Assembly (NCBI GenBank): GCA_034696485.1
Contig: JAQIWT010000439.1
Coordinates: 1 to 20,309 of the forward strand
Direction: 5' to 3'
DNA length: 20,309 nt
From: Isohypsibius dastychi
Lineage: Eukaryota; Tardigrada; Eutardigrada; Parachela; Isohypsibiidae
Positions 7,732 to 17,400 of the stretch are shown piece after piece. The first letter of the stretch is position 1; each line of letters opens with the position of its first letter. The position numbers and the translations under genes were made by a program. The notes beneath the pieces are model-generated. The model was not told where the DNA came from. It was given only the letters and a program-made list of their open reading frames with translations, and made no database searches.

Positions 7732-9092
7732 TATGGTGCAAAATCGAACACCGCCTGTCTGGCGTTGTTTATTGAAATCGTGGCGTCAAATACTAGATAA
7801 GCTACAACCACAATGGGTTTCGTGAGAGCTGTTGAAAACTTCATGTTGATGTTCAAATTTCCCTGCTTTATGAGCGTTAACGCACCCCGCGCTGTTCCAC
7901 TTGGCGTGAAGTCGAAGCCAAACATTGTAAAGCCTTTGTTGTACTCATACCGGTTGAATGGGAGTTCCCGATCGCCTCCGTTGAAGATTTCCAAAGACCG
8001 AAGTAGGCCTTCATATCCTCGTAGTGAGTAGTTGTTATCAAAATCAAACTGGTATCCACCAGACGGATAAATCTTACCATCAACTTCTGCACTCAGTGAT
8101 GCAAGGCTGAAATGTCCAAGTTCGAAAGGGTTCGAATCATGAGTTCCTGACAGCGCGTTTGATGCCACCATAGAAATTATCATGAACTTTGGAAGCTGCC
8201 CGCTGACCAGATTTGACCACTCTGCGAATGTCTGACCAGTATTGATTGTCATCTGTCTCATCTGAACTCTCTCAAAATGGTACAATGCCGGTGCGCTGAG
8301 TAACTTCTTTGCTAGAGCATTCATGTAAGTTGGCGATGGTTCAAATTTCCGAACAAATAGTTTTGGATTCCGGATCACGACTTTGGGTAGCTTATCAGCA
8401 GAAAGTGCCGTGTAAGCCATTGCTGCTCTCGAGCGTACGAATTTCAAAGACAACGCAACACCGGGGAGAAGCGGTTTGTCTTGCTGAAAGATATCACAGT
8501 GAATTTTTCCAGTTAGTTGAACCACTTTACTGCCTTTGATCATAGCTTGACGATCGATCTGATCTTGATTGTTAAATTTGCAATACGCATCTGCCCCTCC
8601 CACGACAGCAGGTACGACAGAACCTTGAACCAGAGTGTTATCGTAGCTCGAATCCAGAATGAAGCCCTCGCATGATAACTGACTGCGTTGGCTACTATAG
8701 GTATACCGGAGGAGATTTTCGAGATACGCTCTATAAAAATAAAGGTTGGAAGTGTCACTGATAGAACGACCACCGAGTTCGACAACAACGTTTTGGAAGA
8801 GAGAGCTCAACATGTTGTTGCACGGACAGACGCAGTCCTCGACTGTAATGTTTGTTCCATCACTCTTGTAAACGTACAGATCGCACTGAAACCGAATATC
8901 AGCTAGAGAAATAAGGTCTCCCGATGGTTGAATGTCGAATGTTATGTCGTTAGCCTCATCAAATGTTGCAGCACTTGGTCCGATGAGAGTGTCATGGGTT
9001 GCTACACGTTCTGTTAGTGTGGGTGGAACGTAGAAGAGCTGACTCTCCGTGAGCAGCGAAGGTTCTGAACCGGCGGTAATAAAGGTGCTCAT
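7731..9092 (-). CDS. Major capsid protein, double jelly-roll (MCP)
   Basis: A 453-residue protein in the standard Maverick position between the small basic protein and PRO. Early text such as ATHDTLIGPS, FDIQPSGD and LADIRFQCDLYVY, followed by ELGGRSISD and YRAYLENLL, fits the first jelly roll of nematode Maverick capsids. A later PSGGYQFDFDN and RGYEGLLRSLEIFNGG region fits the second. The protein would form pseudo-hexameric capsomers. It is on the short side for Maverick MCPs, yet open from end to end. Its ATG overlaps the preceding stop as ATGA (9089-9092). Confidence 0.88.
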   Translation of the reverse strand: MSTFITAGSEPSLLTESQLFYVPPTLTERVATHDTLIGPSAATFDEANDITFDIQPSGDLISLADIRFQCDLYVYKSDGTNITVEDCVCPCNNMLSSLFQNVVVELGGRSISDTSNLYFYRAYLENLLRYTYSSQRSQLSCEGFILDSSYDNTLVQGSVVPAVVGGADAYCKFNNQDQIDRQAMIKGSKVVQLTGKIHCDIFQQDKPLLPGVALSLKFVRSRAAMAYTALSADKLPKVVIRNPKLFVRKFEPSPTYMNALAKKLLSAPALYHFERVQMRQMTINTGQTFAEWSNLVSGQLPKFMIISMVASNALSGTHDSNPFELGHFSLASLSAEVDGKIYPSGGYQFDFDNNYSLRGYEGLLRSLEIFNGGDRELPFNRYEYNKGFTMFGFDFTPSGTARGALTLIKQGNLNINMKFSTALTKPIVVVAYLVFDATISINNARQAVFDFAP

Positions 9093-9457
9093 TTTATAGT
9101 TGATCCCTTAAGCGCTGGCAGTCGAATTCTACGAATTATTTTTGGTTTTATTGCTTTTCGTTTTCGGCCTTGACCTGTCTGAGTTCTTAATTTTGACGTG
9201 ACGTGCTGGACTGCTGAATCTATTGCTGAATCGACTGCTTTAGCTGTAGCGGATTTTACGTGTGGTTGAGCTTTAGCTATGAGGTTCGAAACAGTTGGGG
9301 CTGCCCTGCTATATAGACCTTTGGCAAAGCTCATTACTCTCCCCCAGAAACTCCCGCCGAGCATGGGACTCCCACGGTATCTTGGCATTCCATAGCCGGT
9401 CTGCTGGGAGAATGCAGCGGTGAAGAGTTCTTCGTTTTCAATATACGGAATTATCAT
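9089..9457 (-). CDS. Small basic virion/core protein (adenovirus pX/pVI-like, Maverick PX type)
   Basis: A 122-residue protein with a Gly/Arg-rich MPRYRGSPMLGGSFWGR segment (24-40), an amphipathic stretch FAKGLYSRAAPTVSNLIAKA (44-63), an Ala-rich helix (about 66-90) and a very basic tail (98-112). This layout matches small Maverick proteins compared with adenovirus core or membrane-lytic proteins. It sits between minor and major capsid genes with ATGA overlaps on both sides. It is a possible PRO substrate; no cleavage site was identified with certainty. Confidence 0.7.
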   Translation of the reverse strand: MIIPYIENEELFTAAFSQQTGYGMPRYRGSPMLGGSFWGRVMSFAKGLYSRAAPTVSNLIAKAQPHVKSATAKAVDSAIDSAVQHVTSKLRTQTGQGRKRKAIKPKIIRRIRLPALKGSTIK

Positions 9458-10200
9458 CGTTTTTTTGGTCGAAAATGTAATTTGACAAGAGAAAGGCCTT
9501 TGGAAAATTTGATTTCTTGTCCGAGATCGTTGAATATCTCGATGCTTATTTGGCTAAATCGACTCGATGCAACTGGAATGTAATGTGGGTTTTCAAATCT
9601 GAGGAAGATCGGCTTGTTCTCACCCGGAACGATTGGTATAGTACGCAAACATGGAGCTAGCGAATCACCCACGTGACTGAATTCTATAATATCGCAGTAA
9701 ACATAGATAAAGTACAATGTACCAGACCCACCAAATATCCGTGGTGCAACAAAATCCATCGACTTTTTTTCTCCCCCATTATATTCACCCGTTTTGAAAC
9801 CCATAAGGTTCGCGAGATCTTTGTTAGTTTGATCAAAAATGACCGTGCAGTTCTTGGAGACTGTCAACTGTATCTTTCGATCACGAACAGTGAATACAAA
9901 AGCAGGTTCACCCAAGCTGTTCAGTGGTGGTTCAGTGTCCTCTAGATCAGATATATTTGAGATATTAGCAGCCTCGATTGGATAGAAATTGACGACCGAT
10001 ATTCCTTTTTCTTTCCAGATTAGCGGCTGTGTAAAGTTGAGTGATTTTTTTGGAACTGGAATGACACATTCTGACAATCCAACTTCGTATTCCGTTTCAA
10101 GAACAACCTCGCGTGCCAGGTTAGTGATGTATGAGCCTATTCTGTTTGACGGAAACATATCGCGGGATGCATCGCATGGTAATGTCACGTAGAAGCTCAT
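9454..10200 (-). CDS. Minor capsid (penton-like) protein, single jelly-roll
   Basis: A 248-residue protein starting MSFYVTLPCDAS. The pattern FYVTLP...FPSN-R-I-x2-Y-x-T-x-L-A-R and EYEVGLSECVIP is the hallmark N-terminus of Maverick penton-type proteins, which form capsid vertices. The start at 10200 is chosen because it overlaps the integrase stop exactly as ATGA (10197-10200). A longer frame up to 10254 exists but reads inside the chromodomain coding sequence and adds no conserved residues. The stop overlaps the next ATG in the same way. Confidence 0.88.
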   Translation of the reverse strand: MSFYVTLPCDASRDMFPSNRIGSYITNLAREVVLETEYEVGLSECVIPVPKKSLNFTQPLIWKEKGISVVNFYPIEAANISNISDLEDTEPPLNSLGEPAFVFTVRDRKIQLTVSKNCTVIFDQTNKDLANLMGFKTGEYNGGEKKSMDFVAPRIFGGSGTLYFIYVYCDIIEFSHVGDSLAPCLRTIPIVPGENKPIFLRFENPHYIPVASSRFSQISIEIFNDLGQEIKFSKGLSLVKLHFRPKKR

Positions 10201-11269
10201 GACAAGTCGGTGTGTTTCTCCCAAGAGTCGAATGAGGATGGATAACCAGCCCACCTTACCAGGTATTCTTTTTGACCTTTGTGTGTTCGTTCACGTAAGA
10301 TTTTTGATATCTTGAAATGTTTAGGATTCTGCTGAACAATGACTTTTGATAACTCCTTGGCATAAAACCAACCGTCGACGTCATCGTTTGCTAAATCGGT
10401 TACTCTGTACTGGTGCAGCGCATGCGACTGACGCACCTCGACAATGCGGTAGATCTGTTCTGAATAGTTCGTCTCATATCCCTTCTCAAAAGCTAATTTC
10501 TCCTTTGATATCCGGACCGTGTCGCCAACATTGAACTGCGGCTTTTCCGGTTCTATTTCGGGGGCAGCCAATTTTTGAAGAATTTTAACAGCTTCTTTTT
10601 GTCCCACATTTATTGGAGCATAACCGGTAGTGGAATGTTCAGATTCGTTGTAGGATTTGAGGACGTAAGTACCTCAATATACCTGAAATTATTTTGTTCT
10701 GTCATGTAGACCCATAATCTCTCTTTTATTGTGCGATTGAGACGCTCAACATTGACTGCCTTGTCCTTGTTGCGGGATGTCCACTGCTGTACACCGACTT
10801 CTTTGAGAAAATCTCGAACATTTTTGGCCACAAATTCTTTTCCATTATCACTAAAAACCTTTAGAGGGAGCCCATATTCTTTGAAAACTTCAGCCAGTGC
10901 TGGGAGGATCGCTTTAGTCTCTTTCGTTTTGAGCGGGATGGCGAATCCATATTTTGAAAAACAGTCAACAACAGTAAGAATAAATCTGTAACCATCATTA
11001 AATTCGCTGAATTTCTGCATGTCTATGAGATCCATATGGTACACATCATTTATATCAACAGCTATAACTCTTCGTTTTCGGAATTTGCTCACGACAGGCC
11101 GGTGTTGCGTGTAAGCGTGTTGAGTCTGCAAGAATTCCACAACTTGTTCCCTTTTCAGACCCGGAATCTGGAGTTTCGCTACTTTGTAGAGTCTGTCTAT
11201 CCCACCAAGAGAACTCGGTTTGGACGGCGACAGATATAGTTTTTCTAGTTTCTCGCTCAGGTTCTCCAT
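10197..11269 (-). CDS. Maverick DDE integrase with C-terminal chromodomain, frameshifted near 10650
   Basis: Retroviral-type integrase that inserts the element DNA. The first frame (10610-11269, 219 codons) has an N-terminal segment with QTQHAYTQHRPV, then the catalytic triad Asp80 (MDLIDM), Asp141 (FSDNGKEF) and Glu175 (VERLNRT). Just after RYIEVL, frame continuity is lost: the expected SYNES...GYAPINVG segment is in the -1 frame, which runs on to 10197 and holds an SH3-like region and a chromodomain (YLVRWAGYPSSFDSWE). The interval is one or four bases shorter than family spacing would need. No canonical slippery heptamer is visible, so this looks like an indel or sequence error rather than programmed frameshifting. 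The start ATG at 11269 follows a 48-base gap. Confidence 0.9.
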
Positions 11270-11317
11270 TGCAACAAGAGCTCACACACACCAGGCGGAA
11301 ACTATCTAATAAGGAGC

Positions 11318-11785
11318 TCAGTGAGAAAATATCCATCCACGACCTTGCTGTTTACTTCCCTGAATCGACTTTTGTCTTGATGTACTAGGAACGATGTTGG
11401 ATTGATCGATATGTGACGGAAGCCTTGCCTCTTTTGTTGGCTTAATAGATTTTTTCCGTGAAGGTTGTTTCTTTTTTCGTGATTCACTTGTTGGTGATGA
11501 TGTCGGCTCTGCTAGTACTGGAACAACTTCAGGTGCTGTAATAATGGGCTGCGCTACTGGTTCAGCCATCGTTCGTTGTGGGGAAGCTATCTTTGTTGGA
11601 TTCGTTTTCGACTTGTTCAGAAATACGTTGAGTGCTGTGGTGAGTGCCTGAGCGCGTTGAAACTCATCCTCATACCGTTTATTCACCACTTTTTCCGTTT
11701 CTGTATCAAATGTTCTTTCCTTATCGGTTTCAGCTGACCCTTTTCTATCGTATGTCGAGACTGGAACTAGATAGTACGTGTTCAT
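11318..11785 (-). CDS. Conserved-type Maverick small protein, Pro/Lys-rich tail
   Basis: A 155-residue protein beginning MNTYYLVPVSTYD, the kind of YYLVP start seen in an uncharacterised protein family of Mavericks (PY/PW group; exact letter not certain). The rest is low complexity: a charged helix (about 20-60), a Pro/Ala/Val stretch (70-105) and a basic Lys/Ser tail with RKKKQPSRKKS. It looks largely disordered and could bind nucleic acid. Its ATG overlaps the upstream stop as ATGA (11782-11785). Confidence 0.6.
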   Translation of the reverse strand: MNTYYLVPVSTYDRKGSAETDKERTFDTETEKVVNKRYEDEFQRAQALTTALNVFLNKSKTNPTKIASPQRTMAEPVAQPIITAPEVVPVLAEPTSSPTSESRKKKQPSRKKSIKPTKEARLPSHIDQSNIVPSTSRQKSIQGSKQQGRGWIFSH

Positions 11786-12108
11786 TTTATAAACGATAAT
11801 GCAAGGGATGCAAGAACCGGAAGTATTGCGCCGATAAAACCCCCTCTCTGTCGTATGACTTTCCTCTTGTCAGTGTGTTTAACACTCTTACTCGCAATGA
11901 TATGGATTGGTCTTTTGTATTTTGATATGATTTTTTCCTGTTCATCAGTCATTGATTCACGATTGGTGGCTAAATTGAAACAAGCGACCTCAAAAATTTT
12001 CATTTGGGTTTTATTCAGTGTGTCCAAGAACGCGTTCAGTTGTCTTGGAGTCATTGTTTTGAGTGCTGTTACCATGTCGGCAACATTTTCTGGGCTTACT
12101 CCTCTCAT
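11782..12108 (-). CDS. Small Maverick protein with C-terminal hydrophobic helix
   Basis: A 108-residue protein with a helical N-terminal part (residues 5-65), a basic stretch ending KRKVIRQRGG and a hydrophobic tail FIGAILPVLASLALSFI (91-107). The basic-GG-hydrophobic ending recurs in a small uncharacterised Maverick protein found next to the ATPase, so it is probably element-conserved. It may insert in a membrane or in the capsid shell. It is joined by ATGA overlaps to the ATPase upstream and to the YYLVP protein downstream. Confidence 0.6.
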   Translation of the reverse strand: MRGVSPENVADMVTALKTMTPRQLNAFLDTLNKTQMKIFEVACFNLATNRESMTDEQEKIISKYKRPIHIIASKSVKHTDKRKVIRQRGGFIGAILPVLASLALSFIK

Positions 12109-12731
12109 GCTTTTGCGTAGACTTTACGTAAATCACCAAAGAGATCGGTCTGTAAGCGTATTGTTTCAGGGGTTCTGGGTTGTAAATTCACGATCAAATA
12201 TCCGTACGGTTGCTTAATAGCCTCCAGATATGCTTTCTCCAATTCCTTAATTCCCGTTTGATTGCTCAAAACTTTTATTTGCTGCACATCACGGGGTGAT
12301 TTGAACAGAATAATAACTTGACAATTCAGAGCAATATCGCGCATGATTTCACCCTGTTTGAACAAGTTTTGAACCAGGAAGAACACACTGACGTTTTTGT
12401 GATGCATATCACGTGTAAACAGTGTTGCCATCTCTTTCTTGTCTGCTATTTCGGACATAAGATCGTCGAGAACAAGCAAATTATTGACGTTTTTGTCAAA
12501 TTCAATCTCTGAGAGGCCGTCCAAACCTTTCACAAACTCAACCGCTGGCATTTCATCAAACAGCGGCTGCCATGATCCATAGGCGTAAACCATGCGATCA
12601 GGAACGGGGTTGAAGATTTGTACATTTCTCAACAATTGCGAAACAAAAAATGATTTACCACTCATGGTTGGTCCGGAAATCATACAACCGAAAGGACATG
12701 CAAAACGTAGGTCAGTTTTTATTTTTATCAT
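12105..12731 (-). CDS. FtsK/HerA-type genome-packaging ATPase (A32-like)
   Basis: A 208-residue P-loop ATPase. Walker A GPTMSGKS is at residues 20-27, Walker B NLLVLDDL at about 84-91, and the following VFFLVQNLFKQG segment (near 115-127) matches the sensor strand of A32-like packaging ATPases. It should translocate the element DNA into capsids. Length is typical for Maverick ATPases. The start at 12731 lies inside the 3' end of the TBP-like gene (20-base overlap), and the stop overlaps the next ATG as ATGA. Confidence 0.9.
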   Translation of the reverse strand: MIKIKTDLRFACPFGCMISGPTMSGKSFFVSQLLRNVQIFNPVPDRMVYAYGSWQPLFDEMPAVEFVKGLDGLSEIEFDKNVNNLLVLDDLMSEIADKKEMATLFTRDMHHKNVSVFFLVQNLFKQGEIMRDIALNCQVIILFKSPRDVQQIKVLSNQTGIKELEKAYLEAIKQPYGYLIVNLQPRTPETIRLQTDLFGDLRKVYAKA

Positions 12732-13410
12732 TGTAAAGTAGTATTTGCAGCTCTATTACAGCGTTGTAGATGTCCTCTGTGCTTTTAGCTCCCAATATGA
12801 CGCAAGTGCCAGTATGAAAGATATTGCACGTAATTTTCAAATGTTGGATTCGAAATCGCACTGCTGGAAACAACTCTGGTTCGAATTCTAGCGCTTTCTG
12901 CTTTGCTAAATCGTAGAGCTGAATTTTCTCGTGATGTCGATAAACAGCAACGATGTTTTGAATTTTATAATCTGTGTATTCACTCATCACCCCTAAATGA
13001 ATCAGCTGTTGCACGTACTGCTCGAAGACTGTTTTTGCCTCGTCGTCGCTCTTACCTCCGATAACGATGAGTCTCCCATTCTTGAAAACCTGGCAGACAG
13101 TGCTCGAATCGTTTTTGAGATTTGAAGAACCGAATGCTCCATTCTTGCGGCATTTACTTATCGCTGAGTATTTTCTTTCCAAAGTAACCAAATCAAAAGC
13201 AGAAGTAGCGCATGCGGTGACAACAAAATTACAAATTTCCATCGTACGCTTTTGTGGTTTTACGTTCAAGTAACCTTCAACTAGGATACCTGAATGGAAA
13301 ACCATAGAAGCAGAACGTTTGGTAGCTGCTCCTCGATTGCCTGAAAATTCTTCACGACACAATGTATAGTTTATTTTATCTAAGTATTTATTCAGAGATG
13401 AGTTCTTCAT
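12712..13410 (-). CDS. TATA-binding protein (TBP) homologue carried by the Maverick
   Basis: A 232-residue protein with the two-repeat saddle of TBP. Repeat 2 (about 149-226) is clear: YKIQNIVAV, then EFEPELFPAVRFRI, CNIFHTGTCVILGAKS and EDIYNAV match the DNA-binding strands and the G-A-K-x signature, with both DNA-intercalating Phe positions kept (Phe181, Phe198). Repeat 1 (about 57-141) is more diverged but has ICNFVVTA, a DL-x-x-L helix and VFKNGRLIVIGGKS. The N-terminal 55 residues have no match. TBP nucleates transcription at TATA promoters, so the protein probably drives the element's own TATA boxes at 13956 and 19513 or interferes with the host; both are inference. It overlaps ORF164 by 23 bases and the ATPase by 20, so it is embedded in the unit, not a host gene nearby. 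Confidence 0.86.
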   Translation of the reverse strand: MKNSSLNKYLDKINYTLCREEFSGNRGAATKRSASMVFHSGILVEGYLNVKPQKRTMEICNFVVTACATSAFDLVTLERKYSAISKCRKNGAFGSSNLKNDSSTVCQVFKNGRLIVIGGKSDDEAKTVFEQYVQQLIHLGVMSEYTDYKIQNIVAVYRHHEKIQLYDLAKQKALEFEPELFPAVRFRIQHLKITCNIFHTGTCVILGAKSTEDIYNAVIELQILLYNDKNKN

Positions 13411-13882
13411 AAATACACTGCTGTTTTGCGGGTTGATGAATGTCTACATACTCAATCCCGATCTTCGAACACAAGTCTCTAAAACGTCGGTAGGGAATTC
13501 CGATGAATCTGCAGTCTTGTTTGAAAGTTATAGACCGACCGAACATTGGATGGAACCCAATCAAGACAAATGTTTTTGGTGTTGTTTCATTGAGATAAAA
13601 CTTGATTTTTTCGGTCTTTCCAAGACAGTTAGCGAACAGCTGATCAAGTGAACCGTCCTCACAGATCATCTTCAGCAACTGAATTTCTTCAGATTGAAGT
13701 AGAAGACCTGTCTTTAACGCTTCTTTGAAACCTTCTGGAGTTGGGGCACAACCAAAACCAAACAAAACATTGGTGTTCTCCGGGCCATTATTTGTCCATG
13801 CACTTAGAATCTTGGTGACTGCATAACAAGTCCGATTTCCATCGGTATACCCTTTCATATAATCAGGATCGTTGCGATACAT
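13388..13882 (-). CDS. Orphan protein ORF164, first gene of the virion unit
   Basis: A 164-residue protein I do not recognise. It starts MYRNDPDYMKGYTDGNR and has a central segment with EIQLLKMICEDGSLDQLF, a beta-like stretch KTFVLIGFHPMF (about 110-121) and a C-terminal part with IPYRRFRDLCSKIGIEYVDI. It has no signal peptide or membrane segment and six scattered Cys without a zinc-ribbon spacing. It is the first ORF after the TATA box at 13956-13964, with a short AUG-free leader, and overlaps the TBP-like gene by 23 bases. By position it could be a partner of the TBP-like protein; that is only a guess. Confidence 0.75.
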   Translation of the reverse strand: MYRNDPDYMKGYTDGNRTCYAVTKILSAWTNNGPENTNVLFGFGCAPTPEGFKEALKTGLLLQSEEIQLLKMICEDGSLDQLFANCLGKTEKIKFYLNETTPKTFVLIGFHPMFGRSITFKQDCRFIGIPYRRFRDLCSKIGIEYVDIHQPAKQQCIYEELISE

Positions 13883-14420
13883 TGTGCAAGTTGTGAAATT
13901 TTTCGTGAAATTCGACTGAATTGTTCGTTGTGAGGAAGATCCTAGAAAATGTTTACTTATATACCATGTTTCTGGTGTTTTCTGATTGGTTGTGATCTTA
14001 AAGATGGGCGGAACAGAAACTTTCGCGTTCGAACATGATTCTTTTTTCGGAAAACAGGAATACCAATTGTCAGAAACGGAGCTTAAATCTAAAAATACAT
14101 GCTATGCAAATACAACGAAAATACAAAAACGACTCCTACAGTTCTTAACACCGGGTGCAAAATAAGAGACACAATCCAAAAAGGGGAGTTATTAATTCCG
14201 GAATGGAAGCCTAAAACATAAAAACACATGTTATATGAATGTGAGTCAGAATCAAGAAAAGAACAATATTACTCCCAAAAACTGACGTTATTGTGATGTA
14301 AGCAACAGTCTAACACTGCAGTACCCAACTCTCGCCGCGTGGAGGCCATCACATGAGAGTCAAAAAATTTGCCTTCGAGAAGGACTTTTACAACACAAGG
14401 GACAAAACAAGTTGTAGCAC
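13883..14420. other. 538-nt intergenic region between polymerase and virion unit
   Basis: No coding region. It should hold the 3' end of the polymerase transcript and the promoter of the second unit. No AATAAA was found on the minus strand here, so the polymerase poly(A) site is not obvious. Confidence 0.5.
13956..13964 (-). promoter_or_regulatory. TATA box of the ORF164-to-eIF2-beta-like unit
   Basis: On the minus strand GTATATAAG lies about 75 bases upstream of the ORF164 ATG. A start site 25-30 bases downstream (about 13930) would give a leader of some 45-50 bases without any AUG. This is the only clear TATA box in the 538-nt gap. Confidence 0.6.
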
Positions 14421-17400
14421 CTACTTGGTTCCAAAAGGCAAGGTAGTGAAATCATCCAAAAGAACTCGTTTATCATAAACAAGACGTAACGTTTTGGCTT
14501 GCGGGATATTGAAGATTTTTTGGTATTTTGGATCTTTTTTGATAAAATTTGGGTAGGTCACTTTCAAAGTCTTAGTCTTATCTCGTAAAAGTTCTTCTAA
14601 AGCTGGTTTATCGAGAGCTCTACCGGTTTGTTCAAAGCCCTTGTCACCATCGGATTCTAGAATGTTTTCAGTGTATCCATTCTGAGTGATCGATTTTAGT
14701 TTCATTTCGATGCGACCGGTTGGAAAGACCTCGTAGGAGTAGCTTTTCGGACCCAGAGAAACAAAACTAGAAATATGACTCTCCCCTGGCTCTAGTTGAT
14801 TATCCCACTCTCCTAAAACGCTGCCCAACTGCGGCTCCCAGTCACCTTCCCTAGAAACATAAATGACCGAATCCGTGTCATAATAAAGAATTCTGTCACC
14901 ACCCAGTTTTTTCAGCATAACCAGGAGTCGAAGTCGAGCGTATGACGTGGTGAAAGCCGCGATAGCCAAGTTGCTGGAGCTGTTTCCCTCATTGAAATCT
15001 TCTTCTGTTGAACTCGTTACCATAACGCACTGCTCCGTCACAATGTGGATATCATGAACATTGCGAACCTTGGACCTCAAAAGTTGGTAAAAATCTTTTG
15101 GCTGATGAAAGAACTGAGTCGAAGTCAAGTTGTCGCGCATTCCAAATTTGCCCCAAAAAGAATTTAACATAAGTTTTGCTACTGCCTTAAGACCTGGATT
15201 CGACACCATGGAATCTCTATCAAGAACGATGCCCTCCTTTCTCTCGACCTCCGCCAAGTATTCGTCCTTTGACTGCTCTGTCACACAATGCGCTGGCCAA
15301 CCGGAAGCTTCAGTTTTTATCTTGAGAAATTTGTCTACAAATTCCGCAAAAAACCTAGGTCGTCTCTCATTCCAAAGCCAAACTTCCTGTGTGCTCACTA
15401 TTTTGTAACCCTGATCGACTGCGTAATGAAGTTCCGGTGTGCACCACGTTCCATGCAAGTAGCGTTGTGGCGTCGAATGTGTGCAAGGATCCTGGTTACA
15501 AGCCTCTGCGCATTTCATACATAAAACAAACGAAAGCTTCCCGTTTATCGTAAGTGGTAAAGGCGGAAACATGTCTGAATCTGGAGTCTCAACAATACAC
15601 CTCACGATCCCAAAATAACAACTGATATCTTTAAAATTTGAAACTATGATATCCGGATGTCCCACTGGATAAATCTCATGCTTATTAGCGAAGGGATAGA
15701 GTGAGACCATATCAATATGATGAATTTTTTCGCCCTCCCTGACCTCATGAAAAAGCTTTGAAGCGTTAGTGCGACCCCCTTTGAAAGCATCTTTAGCAAC
15801 GATTGGTTTTTGAAGATCCATAGAAGAAATGAATTCAACAATATCAGGTTCCCTCTTCATCGCCTGCCACTGACAAGACCACATTACTTCTACAATAAAA
15901 CCAGAATTCTCCAAGAATGCCACCTTCGTCTCCGCGTATTCGTAAGCCTCCAACATTGTCATATTAGAAAATGGAACTCGATCTTCTTGATTCTGACAGC
16001 AAGGACAACCATGCCAGATTGCCCCGTTGTATTCGAAAACAGTGTTGGTTTCCTTATCGAAACCATCAACGAAATATTTTCCCACGGCTACTTCCTTGCT
16101 ATTTCTCCCATGCCTTATTCGCCCTTCGAATTCTAAGTTACGCCACTCTAACCATTCGGTTGCCTCGATGCTAGTCTTCCGGTTGGCCTGGTATCCATGA
16201 TCGGAAATCACTGCAATCTCATTCGGTTTCAGCAAGTAAGTCTTAAAATATTTCTGGCAAGCTGCGGCAATAGTAACTGACTTGAACGGATCAATGTTGC
16301 ACAATTTTATGAAATCTGCCCTAAACTTTAGCGCACAAAGACGGAGAACCGTAACGTCAAGAGAACAATATGAAGCCAACTGATCATGGACATCAAACTC
16401 ATCCCTACACTTCTCCCTTTCCTGTGCATGCCACTTTAAAAAAACTTCCCTATCAGCCCTAGAACGACTTTCGATCATGTAATCTCTTGGTTCGGGAAAC
16501 GGTATTATCTTATCCCAATTATCCGGAATATTAGCAAGATGCGGAAACTCTCCTTTGGAAATTAAATGTGAAAGACCAACAGTTTTCGGAAAATTCGACA
16601 GTTTTAAAGGGCAGAAATTTAGTGTGTCCCTAGCATTGATGTTGAGCGGACCATATCTCAGTTCTAATAACTGAGTACCACGTTTGATGACTTGTGGTTT
16701 CAAATTATTATCAAGCATGTATTTTAATATAAAATGACCATCATACGCTCGAAAATTGTGAGCTATAATAGTGACACCCCTATTCTCCTCAGTGAAAAGC
16801 CACTTCCCGAACACCGGACCAATATCCTCAGTCATAGGCTCCCCGTCTGCCGGAAATCTTATCTCAGTTCCATCGCTACGCTGACAAATAACCATATTCG
16901 GCACATGACCCAGCTCTGGGTGATTCCAAGTTTCAAAATCAAAAAACAGGTAGTTTGGCTCCTTGATGGGCTCCGGTTTCATCACTTTCATGTAACACTT
17001 GTGTGAAGCCTGATCTACAAACTCGGTACAGGTTTTGCAAAAAATCTCCCCACAAACATGTTTCTTATCGGCCCCCCTCCTTCTTGACATGTTTACGAAT
17101 TTTTTGCAGAATTTACAAACAAAAACATTATCACAAGTACAAAACGCCCCATTTCCAAGCCTGTGCATCTCAAAACATTTTTTATTCCTGAACGTACGAC
17201 AACACTTTGAACAAAAAGTCGGCTCAGTCAATTCACAGTCTTCATTATACCGCCCACACAAAGAACAAACTCCAAGACAGTTATGCTGATTTTTGTTACT
17301 GAAGGCAGTCTCGCATTTATCACAGTAGTAACTCCTGCCTAAAAACCCCTTGATTGATCGTAGAAGGTCAAAATGTTTATCACTATAATAGAGAATAATT

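Noticed and set aside
10201-10254. Longer start for the minor capsid protein
   Set aside because: The extra 18 residues lie in chromodomain coding sequence and show no conserved pattern; the ATGA overlap at 10197-10200 fits the rest of the unit.
10610-10690. Programmed ribosomal frameshift in the integrase
   Set aside because: The shift direction (-1) would suit a retroviral-type site, but no X-XXY-YYZ heptamer or obvious downstream stem is visible, and the conserved segments are spaced too closely; an indel is simpler.
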